A stretch of 64,000 nt of DNA from Acinetobacter sp. SFB (GCF_001647545.1 NZ_LSZH01000012.1:246926-310925); one strand, 5' to 3'. Numbered from the stretch's first letter, positions 54,912 to 63,526 are shown. Notes: generated from the letters alone by a model not told the origin. Made by a program: numbers and translations.

Positions 54912-55757
54912 CTACCCAACATCTATACGAATATTATTTACCATATGCACTAAGCGCGGAGCAATTTCATCTTCCAGCTTTTCACGGCTTAAAATAAAGC
55001 TGGGTCCACCACAGTTAAATACCAGTAATCCATGCTGATCATGATAATAAGGCGCGGCTACTGAATTCACATCTTTCTGCCAGTCACCGACCGAGAAACA
55101 ATATCCGAAATCTTGATAATCTTTAAAAGCTTTATCTAATTCACGATTTATTTTTATCCAGTCTTCTTTGTGTTTGGCACGAATGGCATTCAATAGAAAC
55201 TCACGTTCGTCTTCCGGCATTGCTGCCAGACATGCACGACCCACTGAACTTAAATGAAGGGGTAAATAAGTACCCACTTGGCGTCGCATAGTGACATTAC
55301 CCTTGCCTTGCACGACATCTAGGTAAATCATGTTTAAACGATCACGGGTTGCCATGGCAACAGCTGCACCTGCGTAATCCGCTAATTCTTTCATGTACGG
55401 ATGTGCAATCGAACGGATTGAAAGATTCGATAACATCGAATAACCAAATGAAAGCACCCCAACAGAAAGCTGAAATTTACTTGAGTTTGGTACTTGTTTT
55501 AAATACCCCAAACGTGAAAGCGTATGGGTTAAACGGGTAATGGTCGGTTTCGGCAAACCCGTCATTTGGGAGAGTTCTTGATTGCCTAAATATTGATGTT
55601 TTGGGGTAAAACAACGTAACAGTTCCAAGCCACGGGCAAGAGCGGTAATATATTGGCGATCATTTTCCTCCTGCATATCCTCAATAGGATCCAGGAGTTC
55701 ATATCGTAAAGGAGCTAATAGCTTCTCCGCTTGTTCCGATTCCGTCACTTCAGTCAT
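54912..55757 (-). CDS. IclR-family regulator (copy 2)
   Basis: A 281-residue regulator. The winged HTH is at about residues 35-97 (ALARGLELLRCFTPKHQYLG, then GLPKPTITRLTHTLSRLGYL), and the effector domain has ATRDRLNMIYLDVVQ, VGRACLAAMPEDER and FGYCFSVGDWQKDVNSVAAP. Nearly every motif is shared with copy 1, so both may recognise similar operators. It is transcribed leftward; the palindrome just upstream (copy 8) suggests autoregulation. It is the mirror-image partner of copy 1 around the axis near 53-54 kb. Confidence 0.92.
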   Translation of the reverse strand: MTEVTESEQAEKLLAPLRYELLDPIEDMQEENDRQYITALARGLELLRCFTPKHQYLGNQELSQMTGLPKPTITRLTHTLSRLGYLKQVPNSSKFQLSVGVLSFGYSMLSNLSIRSIAHPYMKELADYAGAAVAMATRDRLNMIYLDVVQGKGNVTMRRQVGTYLPLHLSSVGRACLAAMPEDEREFLLNAIRAKHKEDWIKINRELDKAFKDYQDFGYCFSVGDWQKDVNSVAAPYYHDQHGLLVFNCGGPSFILSREKLEDEIAPRLVHMVNNIRIDVG

Positions 55758-55783
55758 TTAAATGGCCTAATTTCTTTAATTCT

Positions 55784-55800
55784 GTTTCGCAATGCGAAAA
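55784..55800. promoter_or_regulatory. IclR-type palindrome, copy 8
   Basis: GTTTCG-CAATG-CGAAAA: the inner five arm bases pair perfectly, the outermost do not. It ends 27 bases before the IclR copy 2 start codon. Confidence 0.6.
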
Positions 55801-55827
55801 TTATAATATAAATATCCTATTAATAGC

Positions 55828-55858
55828 AAAGAAGCAACTTATAAAAAGTTGCTTCTTT
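55828..55858 (-). terminator. terminator of the second catabolic operon
   Basis: AAAGAAGCAACTT and AAGTTGCTTCTTT form a perfect 13-bp stem 30 bases after the CoA-transferase copy 2 stop, separating that operon from the IclR gene. Confidence 0.85.
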
Positions 55859-55887
55859 ATTCATCTTAACATGGCTTTTAAGAGGGA

Positions 55888-57105
55888 TTAACCAATAATA
55901 CCTTTGCTTCGTAGTTCTGCTAATTTTTCAGCATCGGCTACACGCGCCAGAATTTCATTGGTATGTTCACCCAGCATTGGAGGAGCTTGCTTGTATTCCA
56001 CCGGAGTCCGAGAAAGTTTGATTGGAGAACCAATCACTTTCAGCTTATCTTTTAAAGGATGCTGCATTTCAACCAGCATATTTCTGGCTTTCACTTGCGG
56101 CTCTTCAAAGGCTTGCTCAAGGTTATTGATTAATCCAACCGGTACTTTCACTGCATGAATTACTTCAACCCAATGCTTCGCATTATCGCTAAGGAAATGT
56201 GCAGACAATAACTCGCCAATTTCACTGCGGTGTTTAATCCGTAATGCGTTGGTGGTAAAGCGTGGATCCTTTGGTAATTCCGGCAAGCCAATCGCATTGC
56301 TGAGTGACACGAATTGTTTGTCATTACCGCATGCAATAATAAAGTCTTGGTCTGCTGCTTTAAACACCTGATAAGGCACAATATTGGCATGCGCATTACC
56401 ATAACGACCCGGCACTTTACCTGATGCTAAATAGTTCATGCCTTGATTGGCGAGAGTGGCCACTTGCACATCCAGCAATGCCATATCAATGTGTTGACCT
56501 AGGCCGGTGATCGTACGATTCCACAATGCCGCTTGAATGGCAATGGTTGAATACAGACCTGTAGTTAAATCAGCGAAGGCTACACCCACTTTTTGTGGAC
56601 CTCCACCCGGTAAATCATCTTTTTCACCGGTCACAGACATTAAACCGCCCATGCCCTGAATGATAAAGTCATAACCCGGTTCAGGTGCACGTGGGCCGGT
56701 TTGACCAAATCCGGTAATTGAGCAATACACCAATTTCGGATTGATGGCATTGAGGCTATCGTAATCCAGTCCGTATTTTTTCAGCGAACCAGCTTTATAG
56801 TTTTCAATCATCACATCAGAGTCTGCAGCTAAAGCGCGGACCAATTCCTGACCTTCAACAGTCGAAATATCAATCGCAACAGAAAGTTTATTTCGGTTCG
56901 CAGATTGGTAATAAGCTGCTTCACGTGTGTCCTCGCCTTGATTGTTCTTCATCCAAGGCGGACCCCATAAGCGGGTGTCATCACCCGTTTCTGGACGTTC
57001 AACTTTAATCACTTCTGCGCCTAAATCCGCGAGGATTTGACCACACCAAGGACCTGCAAGTACGCGACTTAAATCCAGTACGCGAATACCCTCTAATGCA
57101 CCCAT
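55888..57105 (-). CDS. CaiB/BaiF family III CoA-transferase (copy 2)
   Basis: A 405-residue family III CoA-transferase. GIRVLDLSRVLAGPWCGQIL, GYDFIIQGMGGLMSVTGEKD and the candidate catalytic Asp in VAFADLTTGLYSTIA match copy 1 very closely along its whole length. It follows thiolase copy 2 after 12 bases and ends the leftward operon of hydratase, hydroxyacyl dehydrogenase, thiolase and CoA-transferase. So here activation is built into the operon, whereas in the left half it is a separate gene. Likely reaction: succinyl-CoA dependent activation of a dicarboxylate. Substrate not shown. Confidence 0.9.
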   Translation of the reverse strand: MGALEGIRVLDLSRVLAGPWCGQILADLGAEVIKVERPETGDDTRLWGPPWMKNNQGEDTREAAYYQSANRNKLSVAIDISTVEGQELVRALAADSDVMIENYKAGSLKKYGLDYDSLNAINPKLVYCSITGFGQTGPRAPEPGYDFIIQGMGGLMSVTGEKDDLPGGGPQKVGVAFADLTTGLYSTIAIQAALWNRTITGLGQHIDMALLDVQVATLANQGMNYLASGKVPGRYGNAHANIVPYQVFKAADQDFIIACGNDKQFVSLSNAIGLPELPKDPRFTTNALRIKHRSEIGELLSAHFLSDNAKHWVEVIHAVKVPVGLINNLEQAFEEPQVKARNMLVEMQHPLKDKLKVIGSPIKLSRTPVEYKQAPPMLGEHTNEILARVADAEKLAELRSKGIIG

Positions 57106-57117
57106 GTGTCTTTACCT

Positions 57118-58320
57118 TTATACGCGTTCAATAACCATTGCGAGACCTTGTCCCACACCAATACATAGACTGATCACGGCATATTTTTTGCCGCTACGTT
57201 GCAGTTCACGTGCCGTTGATAATGCCAGGCGAGCACCCGATGCACCCAGTGGGTGACCGACTGCAATCGCACCACCATTTGGATTTACACGCGGATCATC
57301 CAGTGCAACGTCCAAACCTCGAAGGCAGGCCAACACTTGAGAGGCAAAGGCTTCATTGATCTCGATAATGTCCATGTCTGCCAAGGTCAGGTTGGCACGT
57401 TTTAATGCCAGTTTGATTGCCTCAACGGGACCTGCGCCCATAATACGAGGCTCAATCCCTGCTGCACCCGATGCCAAAATCTTAGCAATCGGCTTAAAGC
57501 CCAAGGTTTGCTCAGCTTGCTGGGAACCAATAATTAATGCCGCAGCACCATCGTTGACCCCTGAAGCATTACCCGCAGTGACGACACCATCCTCAAACAA
57601 TGGTTTCAGTTTTTGCAAAGCTTCCATATTAGACGATGGGCGTGGATGCTCATCAAGCGCGACTAATTTAGGCGCTAACTTGCGACCTTGCGGCACTTCA
57701 ATACCGACAATTTCACCTTCAAAGAAACCGGCCTGTTTTGCCGCTTCATATTTGGCTTGCGATGCTGCGGCAAAGGTATCTGCATCTTCACGACTGATGT
57801 CATATTCAACTGCAACGTTGTCGCCAGTTTTTGGCATGGTGTCATCACCAAACTGCTTTTCAAGAGCAGGGTTTGGGAAACGCGCCCCAATCGCAGAATC
57901 GAACACTTTAAAATCACGACCAAAAGCTTTTTCAGATTTGGCAAATACAAATGGCGCACGCGACATCGACTCGACCCCACCCGCGATAAAAATCTCGCCT
58001 TCGCCACAGCTAATGGCACGCGCTGCATCAATGACAGAGGCCAAACCAGATGCACACAGACGGTTCACGGTTTGCGCCGGCGTTTTTACATCCAAACCTG
58101 CAAGTAATGCGGCATGACGTGCGATGTTACGGCTGTCTTCACCCGCTTGGTTAGTGTTGCCCAAAATTACTTCATCATAGATATTGTTCGGTAAATTGTG
58201 CTTTTCTACCAAGGCTTTAATTACATGCGCAGCCAGATTGTCGGGACGAATCTTTGCAAGCTCACCGGCATGACGACCAAATGCGGTACGTACGCCATCA
58301 TAAATATAGGCATTTAGCAT
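57118..58320 (-). CDS. 3-oxoadipyl-CoA thiolase-like enzyme (copy 2)
   Basis: A 400-residue thiolase with nucleophile Cys in VNRLCASGLASV, His in NGGAIAVGHPLGASGARLAL and second Cys in ISLCIGVGQGLAM. It is colinear with copy 1 (49826-51031), with almost the same length and scattered substitutions, e.g. FGRHAGELAKIRPDNLAAHV. It lies 21 bases after the hydroxyacyl-CoA dehydrogenase gene. The pair presumably differ in acyl-chain preference. Confidence 0.92.
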   Translation of the reverse strand: MLNAYIYDGVRTAFGRHAGELAKIRPDNLAAHVIKALVEKHNLPNNIYDEVILGNTNQAGEDSRNIARHAALLAGLDVKTPAQTVNRLCASGLASVIDAARAISCGEGEIFIAGGVESMSRAPFVFAKSEKAFGRDFKVFDSAIGARFPNPALEKQFGDDTMPKTGDNVAVEYDISREDADTFAAASQAKYEAAKQAGFFEGEIVGIEVPQGRKLAPKLVALDEHPRPSSNMEALQKLKPLFEDGVVTAGNASGVNDGAAALIIGSQQAEQTLGFKPIAKILASGAAGIEPRIMGAGPVEAIKLALKRANLTLADMDIIEINEAFASQVLACLRGLDVALDDPRVNPNGGAIAVGHPLGASGARLALSTARELQRSGKKYAVISLCIGVGQGLAMVIERV

Positions 58321-58341
58321 AAAAAATTCCTTTTGACTTGC

Positions 58342-59859
58342 TTAGACAGCTGCGCTGTGAAGTAAAGATAAATTCAGTTGTGCACGACGTTTGAGCCATG
58401 GGCTTGGACGGTAGCGCTGATCACCGGTATTGGCATAGATTCGCTCTAGAATCAGCAAAATACGTTGGCTACCCAATACATCTCCCCATGAAATTGGACC
58501 ATGCGGATAACCCAGACCCAGTTTCACCGCCTTGTCGATATCTGATGCTGTGGCAATTTGTTGTTGTGCAATATCACACGCCAGATTGACCACCATTGCC
58601 AATACACGCTGCGCCACAAAACCAACGCTTTCAGCAATCACCGTCACGCCTTGTCCATCTTGGGCAAAGATCGCATGCGCCTGGTCGATGTAATTTTTCC
58701 CAGTGACAATCGATGGCATCAAGGTGCGGTGCTTGGCAAAATCGGTCAGCAAATCAATACTCACGGCACGGCTTGCATCGACATTGAAACGGATCGCTGC
58801 CGTGGTCGTGTCTTCACCATAAGTCGCCAAGAGAATCAAACTGTCTGCTGCAGGTTTTTCTGCGCTGTCCAATACGAGACCTTGCGTGCGGATGTAATCA
58901 CGTAATACGCTGGCATCTTGCTCACGATCCGCCATAATCCATACTGCATTAAAGTTTGTTACTTCTGGAACAGCTGATACGGGTGCTTCATTGGTCTTTT
59001 TGCCATCAGTATATTTATAAAAGCCTTCACCAACTTTACGACCAATTTTCTTTCCAGCCAACATTTGACGGGTTAAAGCATGCGGACGGTAACGGTCTTC
59101 CTGATAGAACTGATTAAAAATCGATTCCATCACCGGATGCGATACATCAAGCGCAGTCAGGTCAAATAATTCCAGCGGCCCCATACGGAAACCCGCACCA
59201 TCACGTAAAATACGGTCGATCTCTGAAATAGAGGTAACGCCTTCACCCAACGCTTTTAACGCTTCGGTGCCGTAAGCACGGCCAGCATGATTAACGATGA
59301 ATCCAGGAGTGTCTTTGGTGCGGACACCAAAATGTCCCATGCGCTGTGCCAGTTCTAACAAATCTGCAACCACCTGTTCCTCGGTGGCTAAACCTGCAAT
59401 CACTTCGACAATTTTCATGAGTGGCACAGGGTTAAAGAAATGGAAACCGGCCATCCGCCCCTGATATTCAAGGTTTGAGGCAATTGCGGTTACAGACAAT
59501 GAAGATGTATTGGTGGCTAAAATCGTGGTGGGTGCAACAATCGCTTCAATTTGTTTAAACAAATTTTGCTTGACCTCAAGGTTTTCAATGATGGCTTCAA
59601 CCACCATGTCCACACCGGCAATCTGTTCAATACTGTCTAAAACCATAAAACGCGCCAGGGTTTCATTCAGCACCTGTTCCGTGAATTTACCTTTGGCCTG
59701 CAATTTTTCCAGCATGGTTGTGAGTTTGGCCAAGCCGGCTTCTGCGGCACCGGCTTTTACATCAAATAAGCGAACTTCAACACCGGCTTGCGCAGCAATT
59801 TGCGCTATGCCCATGCCCATTACACCAGTGCCGATCAACGCAATAGATTGAATGGTCAT
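58342..59859 (-). CDS. 3-hydroxyacyl-CoA dehydrogenase, PaaH-like (copy 2)
   Basis: A 505-residue enzyme with the same layout as copy 1: Rossmann motif LIGTGVMGMGIAQIA, catalytic HFFNPVPLMKIVEVIA, KDTPGFIVNHAGRAYGTEA, and a second C-terminal domain ESVGFVAQRVLAMVVN with GLGYPHGPISWGDVLG. GGAG stands 8 bases before the ATG, three bases after the hydratase stop, so translation is coupled. Colinearity along all 505 residues supports duplication of an entire gene block. Confidence 0.93.
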   Translation of the reverse strand: MTIQSIALIGTGVMGMGIAQIAAQAGVEVRLFDVKAGAAEAGLAKLTTMLEKLQAKGKFTEQVLNETLARFMVLDSIEQIAGVDMVVEAIIENLEVKQNLFKQIEAIVAPTTILATNTSSLSVTAIASNLEYQGRMAGFHFFNPVPLMKIVEVIAGLATEEQVVADLLELAQRMGHFGVRTKDTPGFIVNHAGRAYGTEALKALGEGVTSISEIDRILRDGAGFRMGPLELFDLTALDVSHPVMESIFNQFYQEDRYRPHALTRQMLAGKKIGRKVGEGFYKYTDGKKTNEAPVSAVPEVTNFNAVWIMADREQDASVLRDYIRTQGLVLDSAEKPAADSLILLATYGEDTTTAAIRFNVDASRAVSIDLLTDFAKHRTLMPSIVTGKNYIDQAHAIFAQDGQGVTVIAESVGFVAQRVLAMVVNLACDIAQQQIATASDIDKAVKLGLGYPHGPISWGDVLGSQRILLILERIYANTGDQRYRPSPWLKRRAQLNLSLLHSAAV

Positions 59860-59862
59860 ATC

Positions 59863-60642
59863 TTATTCTCCAGTGTACTGTGCAGGACGTTTTTCAAAAA
59901 ATGCGTTTACACCTTCTTTTTGATCTTGGGTGTCAAATAGAATCTGGAAGGCTTTACGCTCTAAGGTTAGTGCACCTTGCAATGACAAGTCCTGACCCAA
60001 GTTGGTTACTTCTTTAATTTGCTGCACCGCAATTGGAGAGAAGCTCGCGATGGTTTTTGCAATCTCAAGTGCATGGGCAATGGTATTTTCATCTTCAACC
60101 ACTTCAGACACCAAACCCATTTGGCTTGCTTCTTCAGCACTGATGAATTTACCCGACAACACCAACAGCATGGTTTTAAACTTGCCAATGGCACGCAGCA
60201 AACGTTGCGTACCACCCGCACCCGGCATGAGTCCCAGTTTCACTTCAGGTTGTCCGAATTTTGCCGACTGCCCGGCAATGATGATGTCAGCATGCATCGC
60301 CAGTTCACAGCCACCACCCAAGGCATAGCCGTTGACCGCCGCAATAATCGGCTTAGTGCAATCGACAATGCTTTGCCAGTACTGTTCGGTATGACGCAGA
60401 TACATTTGCGCTGTAGTTGCAGTGGTAAAGTCCTTAATGTCCGCGCCGGCGGCAAACACTTTTTCCCCGCCGGTCAGTACAATCGCGCGTACAGCGGGGT
60501 TCTGGTTTAACTGCTGAAAAGTGTGTGAGAGTGCCTGACGTAATTCCAGATTGAGTGCATTCCTTGCTTCGGGTCGATGAATTTCTACAATCGCCACGCC
60601 ATCTTCTTGAATATTCAGTTTCAATATTTGGGTGCTTTCCAT
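59863..60642 (-). CDS. enoyl-CoA hydratase (copy 2)
   Basis: A 259-residue crotonase. IHRPEARNALNLELRQALSH, VFAAGADIKDFTTA, GGGCELAMHADIIIAGQSAK and GQPEVKLGLMPGAGGTQRLL contain both catalytic glutamates. Start at 60642 (MESTQILKLNI) with AGAGA just upstream; a longer reading to 60705 would have no site and would cross a palindrome-like element. It begins the leftward right-half operon and diverges from acyl-CoA dehydrogenase copy 2, the same arrangement as in the left half. Confidence 0.92.
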   Translation of the reverse strand: MESTQILKLNIQEDGVAIVEIHRPEARNALNLELRQALSHTFQQLNQNPAVRAIVLTGGEKVFAAGADIKDFTTATTAQMYLRHTEQYWQSIVDCTKPIIAAVNGYALGGGCELAMHADIIIAGQSAKFGQPEVKLGLMPGAGGTQRLLRAIGKFKTMLLVLSGKFISAEEASQMGLVSEVVEDENTIAHALEIAKTIASFSPIAVQQIKEVTNLGQDLSLQGALTLERKAFQILFDTQDQKEGVNAFFEKRPAQYTGE

Positions 60643-60651
60643 AATTCTCTC

Positions 60652-60668
60652 ATTTCGCACTGCGGTAC
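60652..60668. promoter_or_regulatory. degenerate IclR-type element, copy 9
   Basis: ATTTCG-CACTG-CGGTAC keeps the left half and the CG of the right half. It lies 10 bases before hydratase copy 2, like the placement of copy 4 before hydratase copy 1. Weak on its own, supported by position. Confidence 0.35.
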
Positions 60669-60801
60669 AATAAAACCAATATACATAGTTTTTACGATGA
60701 TTCAAGCTTACTTTAGGATACTTAAATATTTTATCTGGGTATGAAATAAATTAATTTATATTAAAAACAACAATTTATGCATTAAGTATACTAAAAGATA
60801 A

Positions 60802-60818
60802 ATACCGCATAGCGATAT
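60802..60818. promoter_or_regulatory. degenerate IclR-type element, copy 10
   Basis: ATACCG-CATAG-CGATAT, with CG pairs at the right spacing, about 135 bases before acyl-CoA dehydrogenase copy 2. Mirrors copy 3. Its left arm equals that of the copy before the ETF-QO gene. Confidence 0.35.
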
Positions 60819-60953
60819 TTACTTTTATTTATGTTGTTTAGTTGTGATTTTTTGATTAGTATCCAATTAAATTTAGCTTAGTGACTAGATCTTGTTCGAT
60901 TTCTGCTTATTCAAAACTGAACAGGATTTACATCCTAAAAACGGAGTTAGGAC

Positions 60954-62108
60954 ATGATTCGTGATCAGGAAACCTTAGACCAGTTAGTCGATATGATTCG
61001 TCAATTTGTTGAAGGTGTATTAATCCCAAATGAAGAACTCGTTGCTGAAACAGATGAAATTCCTGTAGAAATCGTGCAGCAAATGCAAGAGTTAGGATTG
61101 TTTGGTTTAACCATTCCTGAAGAATATGAAGGTCTGGGTCTGACTATGGAAGAAGAGGTATATATCGCCTTTGAATTGGGTCGCACCTCTCCTGCTTTCC
61201 GTTCGCTCATTGGTACCAACAACGGTATTGGTGCTTCTGGCCTGATCATTGATGGTACAGAAGAACAAAAACAATATTTCCTGCCGCGCTTAGCCAGTGG
61301 TGAAATTATTGGATCATTCTGCCTAACCGAACCGGATTCTGGTTCTGATGCTGCATCTTTAAAAACAACCGCAGTAAAAGATGGTGATGAATACATCTTG
61401 AATGGTACAAAACGCTTTATTACCAATGCCCCACATGCCGGTGCATTTACGGTAATGGCACGTACCAATTTTGAGTTGAAAGGTTCAGCTGCAATTTCGG
61501 CATTTATTGTTGATAGCAAAACCCCGGGTATTTCTCTGGGTAAACGTGACAAGAAAATGGGGCAAAAAGGCGCACATACCTGTGATGTGATCTTTGAAAA
61601 CTGCCGCATTCCAGCATCTGCATTGATCGGGGGTGTCGAAGGTGTTGGTTTTAAAACGGCAATGAAAGTGCTTGATAAAGGTCGTATTCATATTGCCGCA
61701 ATAAGCGTTGGTGCAGCAACTCGCATGTTAGATGATTCACTTCAATATGCAGTGCAACGCAAGCAATTTGGCCAAGCGATTGCAAACTTCCAGTTGATTC
61801 AAGGCATGCTGGCCGATTCAAAAGCTGAAATTTATGCAGCTAAATGTATGGTACTTGATGCGGCTCGTCTTCGTGATGCAGGCAAAAATGTCAGTACTGA
61901 AGCTTCCTGCGCAAAAATGTTTGCTACAGAAATGTGTGGCCGTGTGGCAGACCGTGGTGTGCAAATCCATGGGGGTGCAGGTTACATCAGTGAATATGCT
62001 ATTGAACGTTTTTACCGCGATGTGCGTTTATTCCGTTTATACGAAGGTACAACTCAAATTCAACAAGTAATTATTGCGCGTAACATGATTAAAGAAGTTA
62101 CGCATTAA
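60954..62108 (+). CDS. acyl-CoA dehydrogenase, DcaA-like (copy 2)
   Basis: A 384-residue acyl-CoA dehydrogenase, the same length as copy 1 and colinear with it: LGLFGLTIPEEYEGLGLTME, GSFCLTEPDSGSDAASLKTT, FITNAPHAGAFTVMART, QIHGGAGYISEYAIERFYRD, with the catalytic Glu in RLYEGTTQIQQ. It feeds electrons through ETF to ETF-QO, whose gene begins 1.4 kb downstream. Its GC level is like the surroundings, unlike copy 1. AGGAC stands just before the ATG. A hairpin separates it from the MFS gene. Confidence 0.92.
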   Translation: MIRDQETLDQLVDMIRQFVEGVLIPNEELVAETDEIPVEIVQQMQELGLFGLTIPEEYEGLGLTMEEEVYIAFELGRTSPAFRSLIGTNNGIGASGLIIDGTEEQKQYFLPRLASGEIIGSFCLTEPDSGSDAASLKTTAVKDGDEYILNGTKRFITNAPHAGAFTVMARTNFELKGSAAISAFIVDSKTPGISLGKRDKKMGQKGAHTCDVIFENCRIPASALIGGVEGVGFKTAMKVLDKGRIHIAAISVGAATRMLDDSLQYAVQRKQFGQAIANFQLIQGMLADSKAEIYAAKCMVLDAARLRDAGKNVSTEASCAKMFATEMCGRVADRGVQIHGGAGYISEYAIERFYRDVRLFRLYEGTTQIQQVIIARNMIKEVTH

Positions 62109-62114
62109 CAGTTT

Positions 62115-62150
62115 GGCTGAGTCACTCTCCTTGCGACTCAGTCTTTTTTT
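62115..62150 (+). terminator. terminator between acyl-CoA dehydrogenase 2 and MFS 3
   Basis: CTGAGTC and GACTCAG pair with an 11-base loop and are followed by seven T. The MFS gene starts only 16 bases later, so read-through or its own short-leader promoter is needed. Confidence 0.85.
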
Positions 62151-62165
62151 ATAAGGTAATGGATT

Positions 62166-63404
62166 ATGGCTGTTAATACTTTATCCAAAATCAATTCAAA
62201 TACATGGAAAATTGCATTTATTTTTGCGTTCTTGGCCTTATTGGTTGATGGCGCAGATTTAATGCTTTTATCTTACAGTTTAAGCAGTATTAAAGCTGAA
62301 TTTGGATTAACAACGGTCGAAGCAGGGATGCTTGGAAGCTTTACTCTGGCAGGTATGGCGATTGGTGGTATTTTTGGTGGATGGGCATGTGACAAGTTTG
62401 GTCGCGTGCGCACTGTAGTTGTCTCGATTTTATTGTTCTCTGTATTAACTTGTGGTCTTGGTTTTACTCGATCTTTTGCAGAATTCGGCACTTTACGTTT
62501 CTTCGCATCCCTCGGTTTGGGCTCTTTATATATTGCCTCTAACACGTTGATGGCAGAATATGTGCCGACCAAATACCGTACAACGGTACTCGGCACACTC
62601 CAAGCCGGTTGGACAGTGGGCTATATCGTAGCAACCTTGCTTGCAGGCTGGTTAATTCCAGACCATGGCTGGCGTATGCTGTTCTACGTGGCCGCGTTAC
62701 CGATTGGTTTGGCCATTCTGATGCATTTAATGGTGCCAGAACCTGCTGCATGGCAAGAAAACCGTTTCAAGAAAGTTGAAGTGACAGACAAACCTGCTGA
62801 ATCAACCTGGAAAATGATTTTTCAGGACAAGAAGAACCGTAACATGTTCATTCTTTGGGCATTAACAGCGGGTTTCCTGCAATTTGGTTACTATGGTGTA
62901 AACAACTGGATGCCAACATACCTAGAAACTGAATTGGGTATGAAATTTAAAGAAATGACGGCTTATATGGTCGGTACATATACCGCAATGATTCTGGGTA
63001 AAATCCTTGCTGGCTATATGGCAGATAAAATTGGACGACGTTTTACTTATGCATTCGGTGCCATTGGTACAGCAATTTTCTTGCCTCTGATTGTATTCTA
63101 TAACTCACCAGAAAATATTCTTTATCTATTGGTAATCTTCGGCTTCCTATACGGTATTCCATACGGTGTAAATGCAACGTATATGACTGAAAGTTTCCCG
63201 ACAGCCGTACGTGGTACCGCAATTGGTGGTTCATACAATGTGGGGCGTCTTGGTGCTGCCATTGCACCTGCGGTCATTGGTTACTTAGCAAGCGGTGGTT
63301 CTATTGGTCTTGGTTTCCTTGTAATGGGTGCAGCATACTTTATTTGTGGTGTGATCCCTGCTCTGTTCATCAAAGAAAAACAATACGATCCACAAAAATC
63401 ATAA
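62166..63404 (+). CDS. MFS transporter, aromatic/dicarboxylic acid type (paralogue 3)
   Basis: A 412-residue 12-helix transporter: LLVDGADLMLLSYSLSSIKA, GGWACDKFGRVRTVV, LMAEYVPTKYRTTVLGTLQA and ADKIGRRFTYAFG. It is strikingly like paralogue 1 (for example GTLQAGWTVGYIVATLLAGW occurs in both) and close to the DcaK-like protein. It completes the right half: CoA-transferase, beta-oxidation genes and a transporter. AAGGTAATGG lies before the ATG. Dicarboxylate uptake is inferred from context. Confidence 0.87.
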   Translation: MAVNTLSKINSNTWKIAFIFAFLALLVDGADLMLLSYSLSSIKAEFGLTTVEAGMLGSFTLAGMAIGGIFGGWACDKFGRVRTVVVSILLFSVLTCGLGFTRSFAEFGTLRFFASLGLGSLYIASNTLMAEYVPTKYRTTVLGTLQAGWTVGYIVATLLAGWLIPDHGWRMLFYVAALPIGLAILMHLMVPEPAAWQENRFKKVEVTDKPAESTWKMIFQDKKNRNMFILWALTAGFLQFGYYGVNNWMPTYLETELGMKFKEMTAYMVGTYTAMILGKILAGYMADKIGRRFTYAFGAIGTAIFLPLIVFYNSPENILYLLVIFGFLYGIPYGVNATYMTESFPTAVRGTAIGGSYNVGRLGAAIAPAVIGYLASGGSIGLGFLVMGAAYFICGVIPALFIKEKQYDPQKS

Positions 63405-63420
63405 ATTTTTAAACACCTTT

Positions 63421-63447
63421 AAAAAGTCTCTTCAGAGGCTTTTTTTA
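63421..63447 (+). terminator. terminator of MFS 3
   Basis: AAAAAG-CTCT and AGAG-CTTTTTTT pair with one bulged base on each side around a 2-base tip, 17 bases after the stop. Confidence 0.75.
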
Positions 63448-63496
63448 TTTGAAAAATATAAAATTAGACTTCATAACAAATTTTAAAAATGATAAA

Positions 63497-63513
63497 ATAC
63501 CGCCAAGCGAAAT
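63497..63513. promoter_or_regulatory. IclR-type palindrome-like element, copy 11, before ETF-QO
   Basis: ATACCG-CCAAG-CGAAAT: the right half is perfect, the left half is the ATACCG variant also seen in copy 10. It ends 14 bases before the ETF-QO start codon, the same distance as copy 4 from its gene. Confidence 0.4.
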
Positions 63514-63526
63514 AAGGTTTTACATT

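Noticed and set aside
57356..58117. 253-codon plus-strand frame
   Set aside because: Exactly antisense to thiolase copy 2, which has complete catalytic motifs.
61001..61609. 202-codon minus-strand frame
   Set aside because: Antisense to acyl-CoA dehydrogenase copy 2; open because of shared codon bias.
36512..63404. pca/benzoate-type aromatic pathway
   Set aside because: CoA-transferase and thiolase resemble PcaIJ and PcaF, but no ring-cleavage or lactonising genes are present, while a DcaP porin and dicarboxylate-type genes are.
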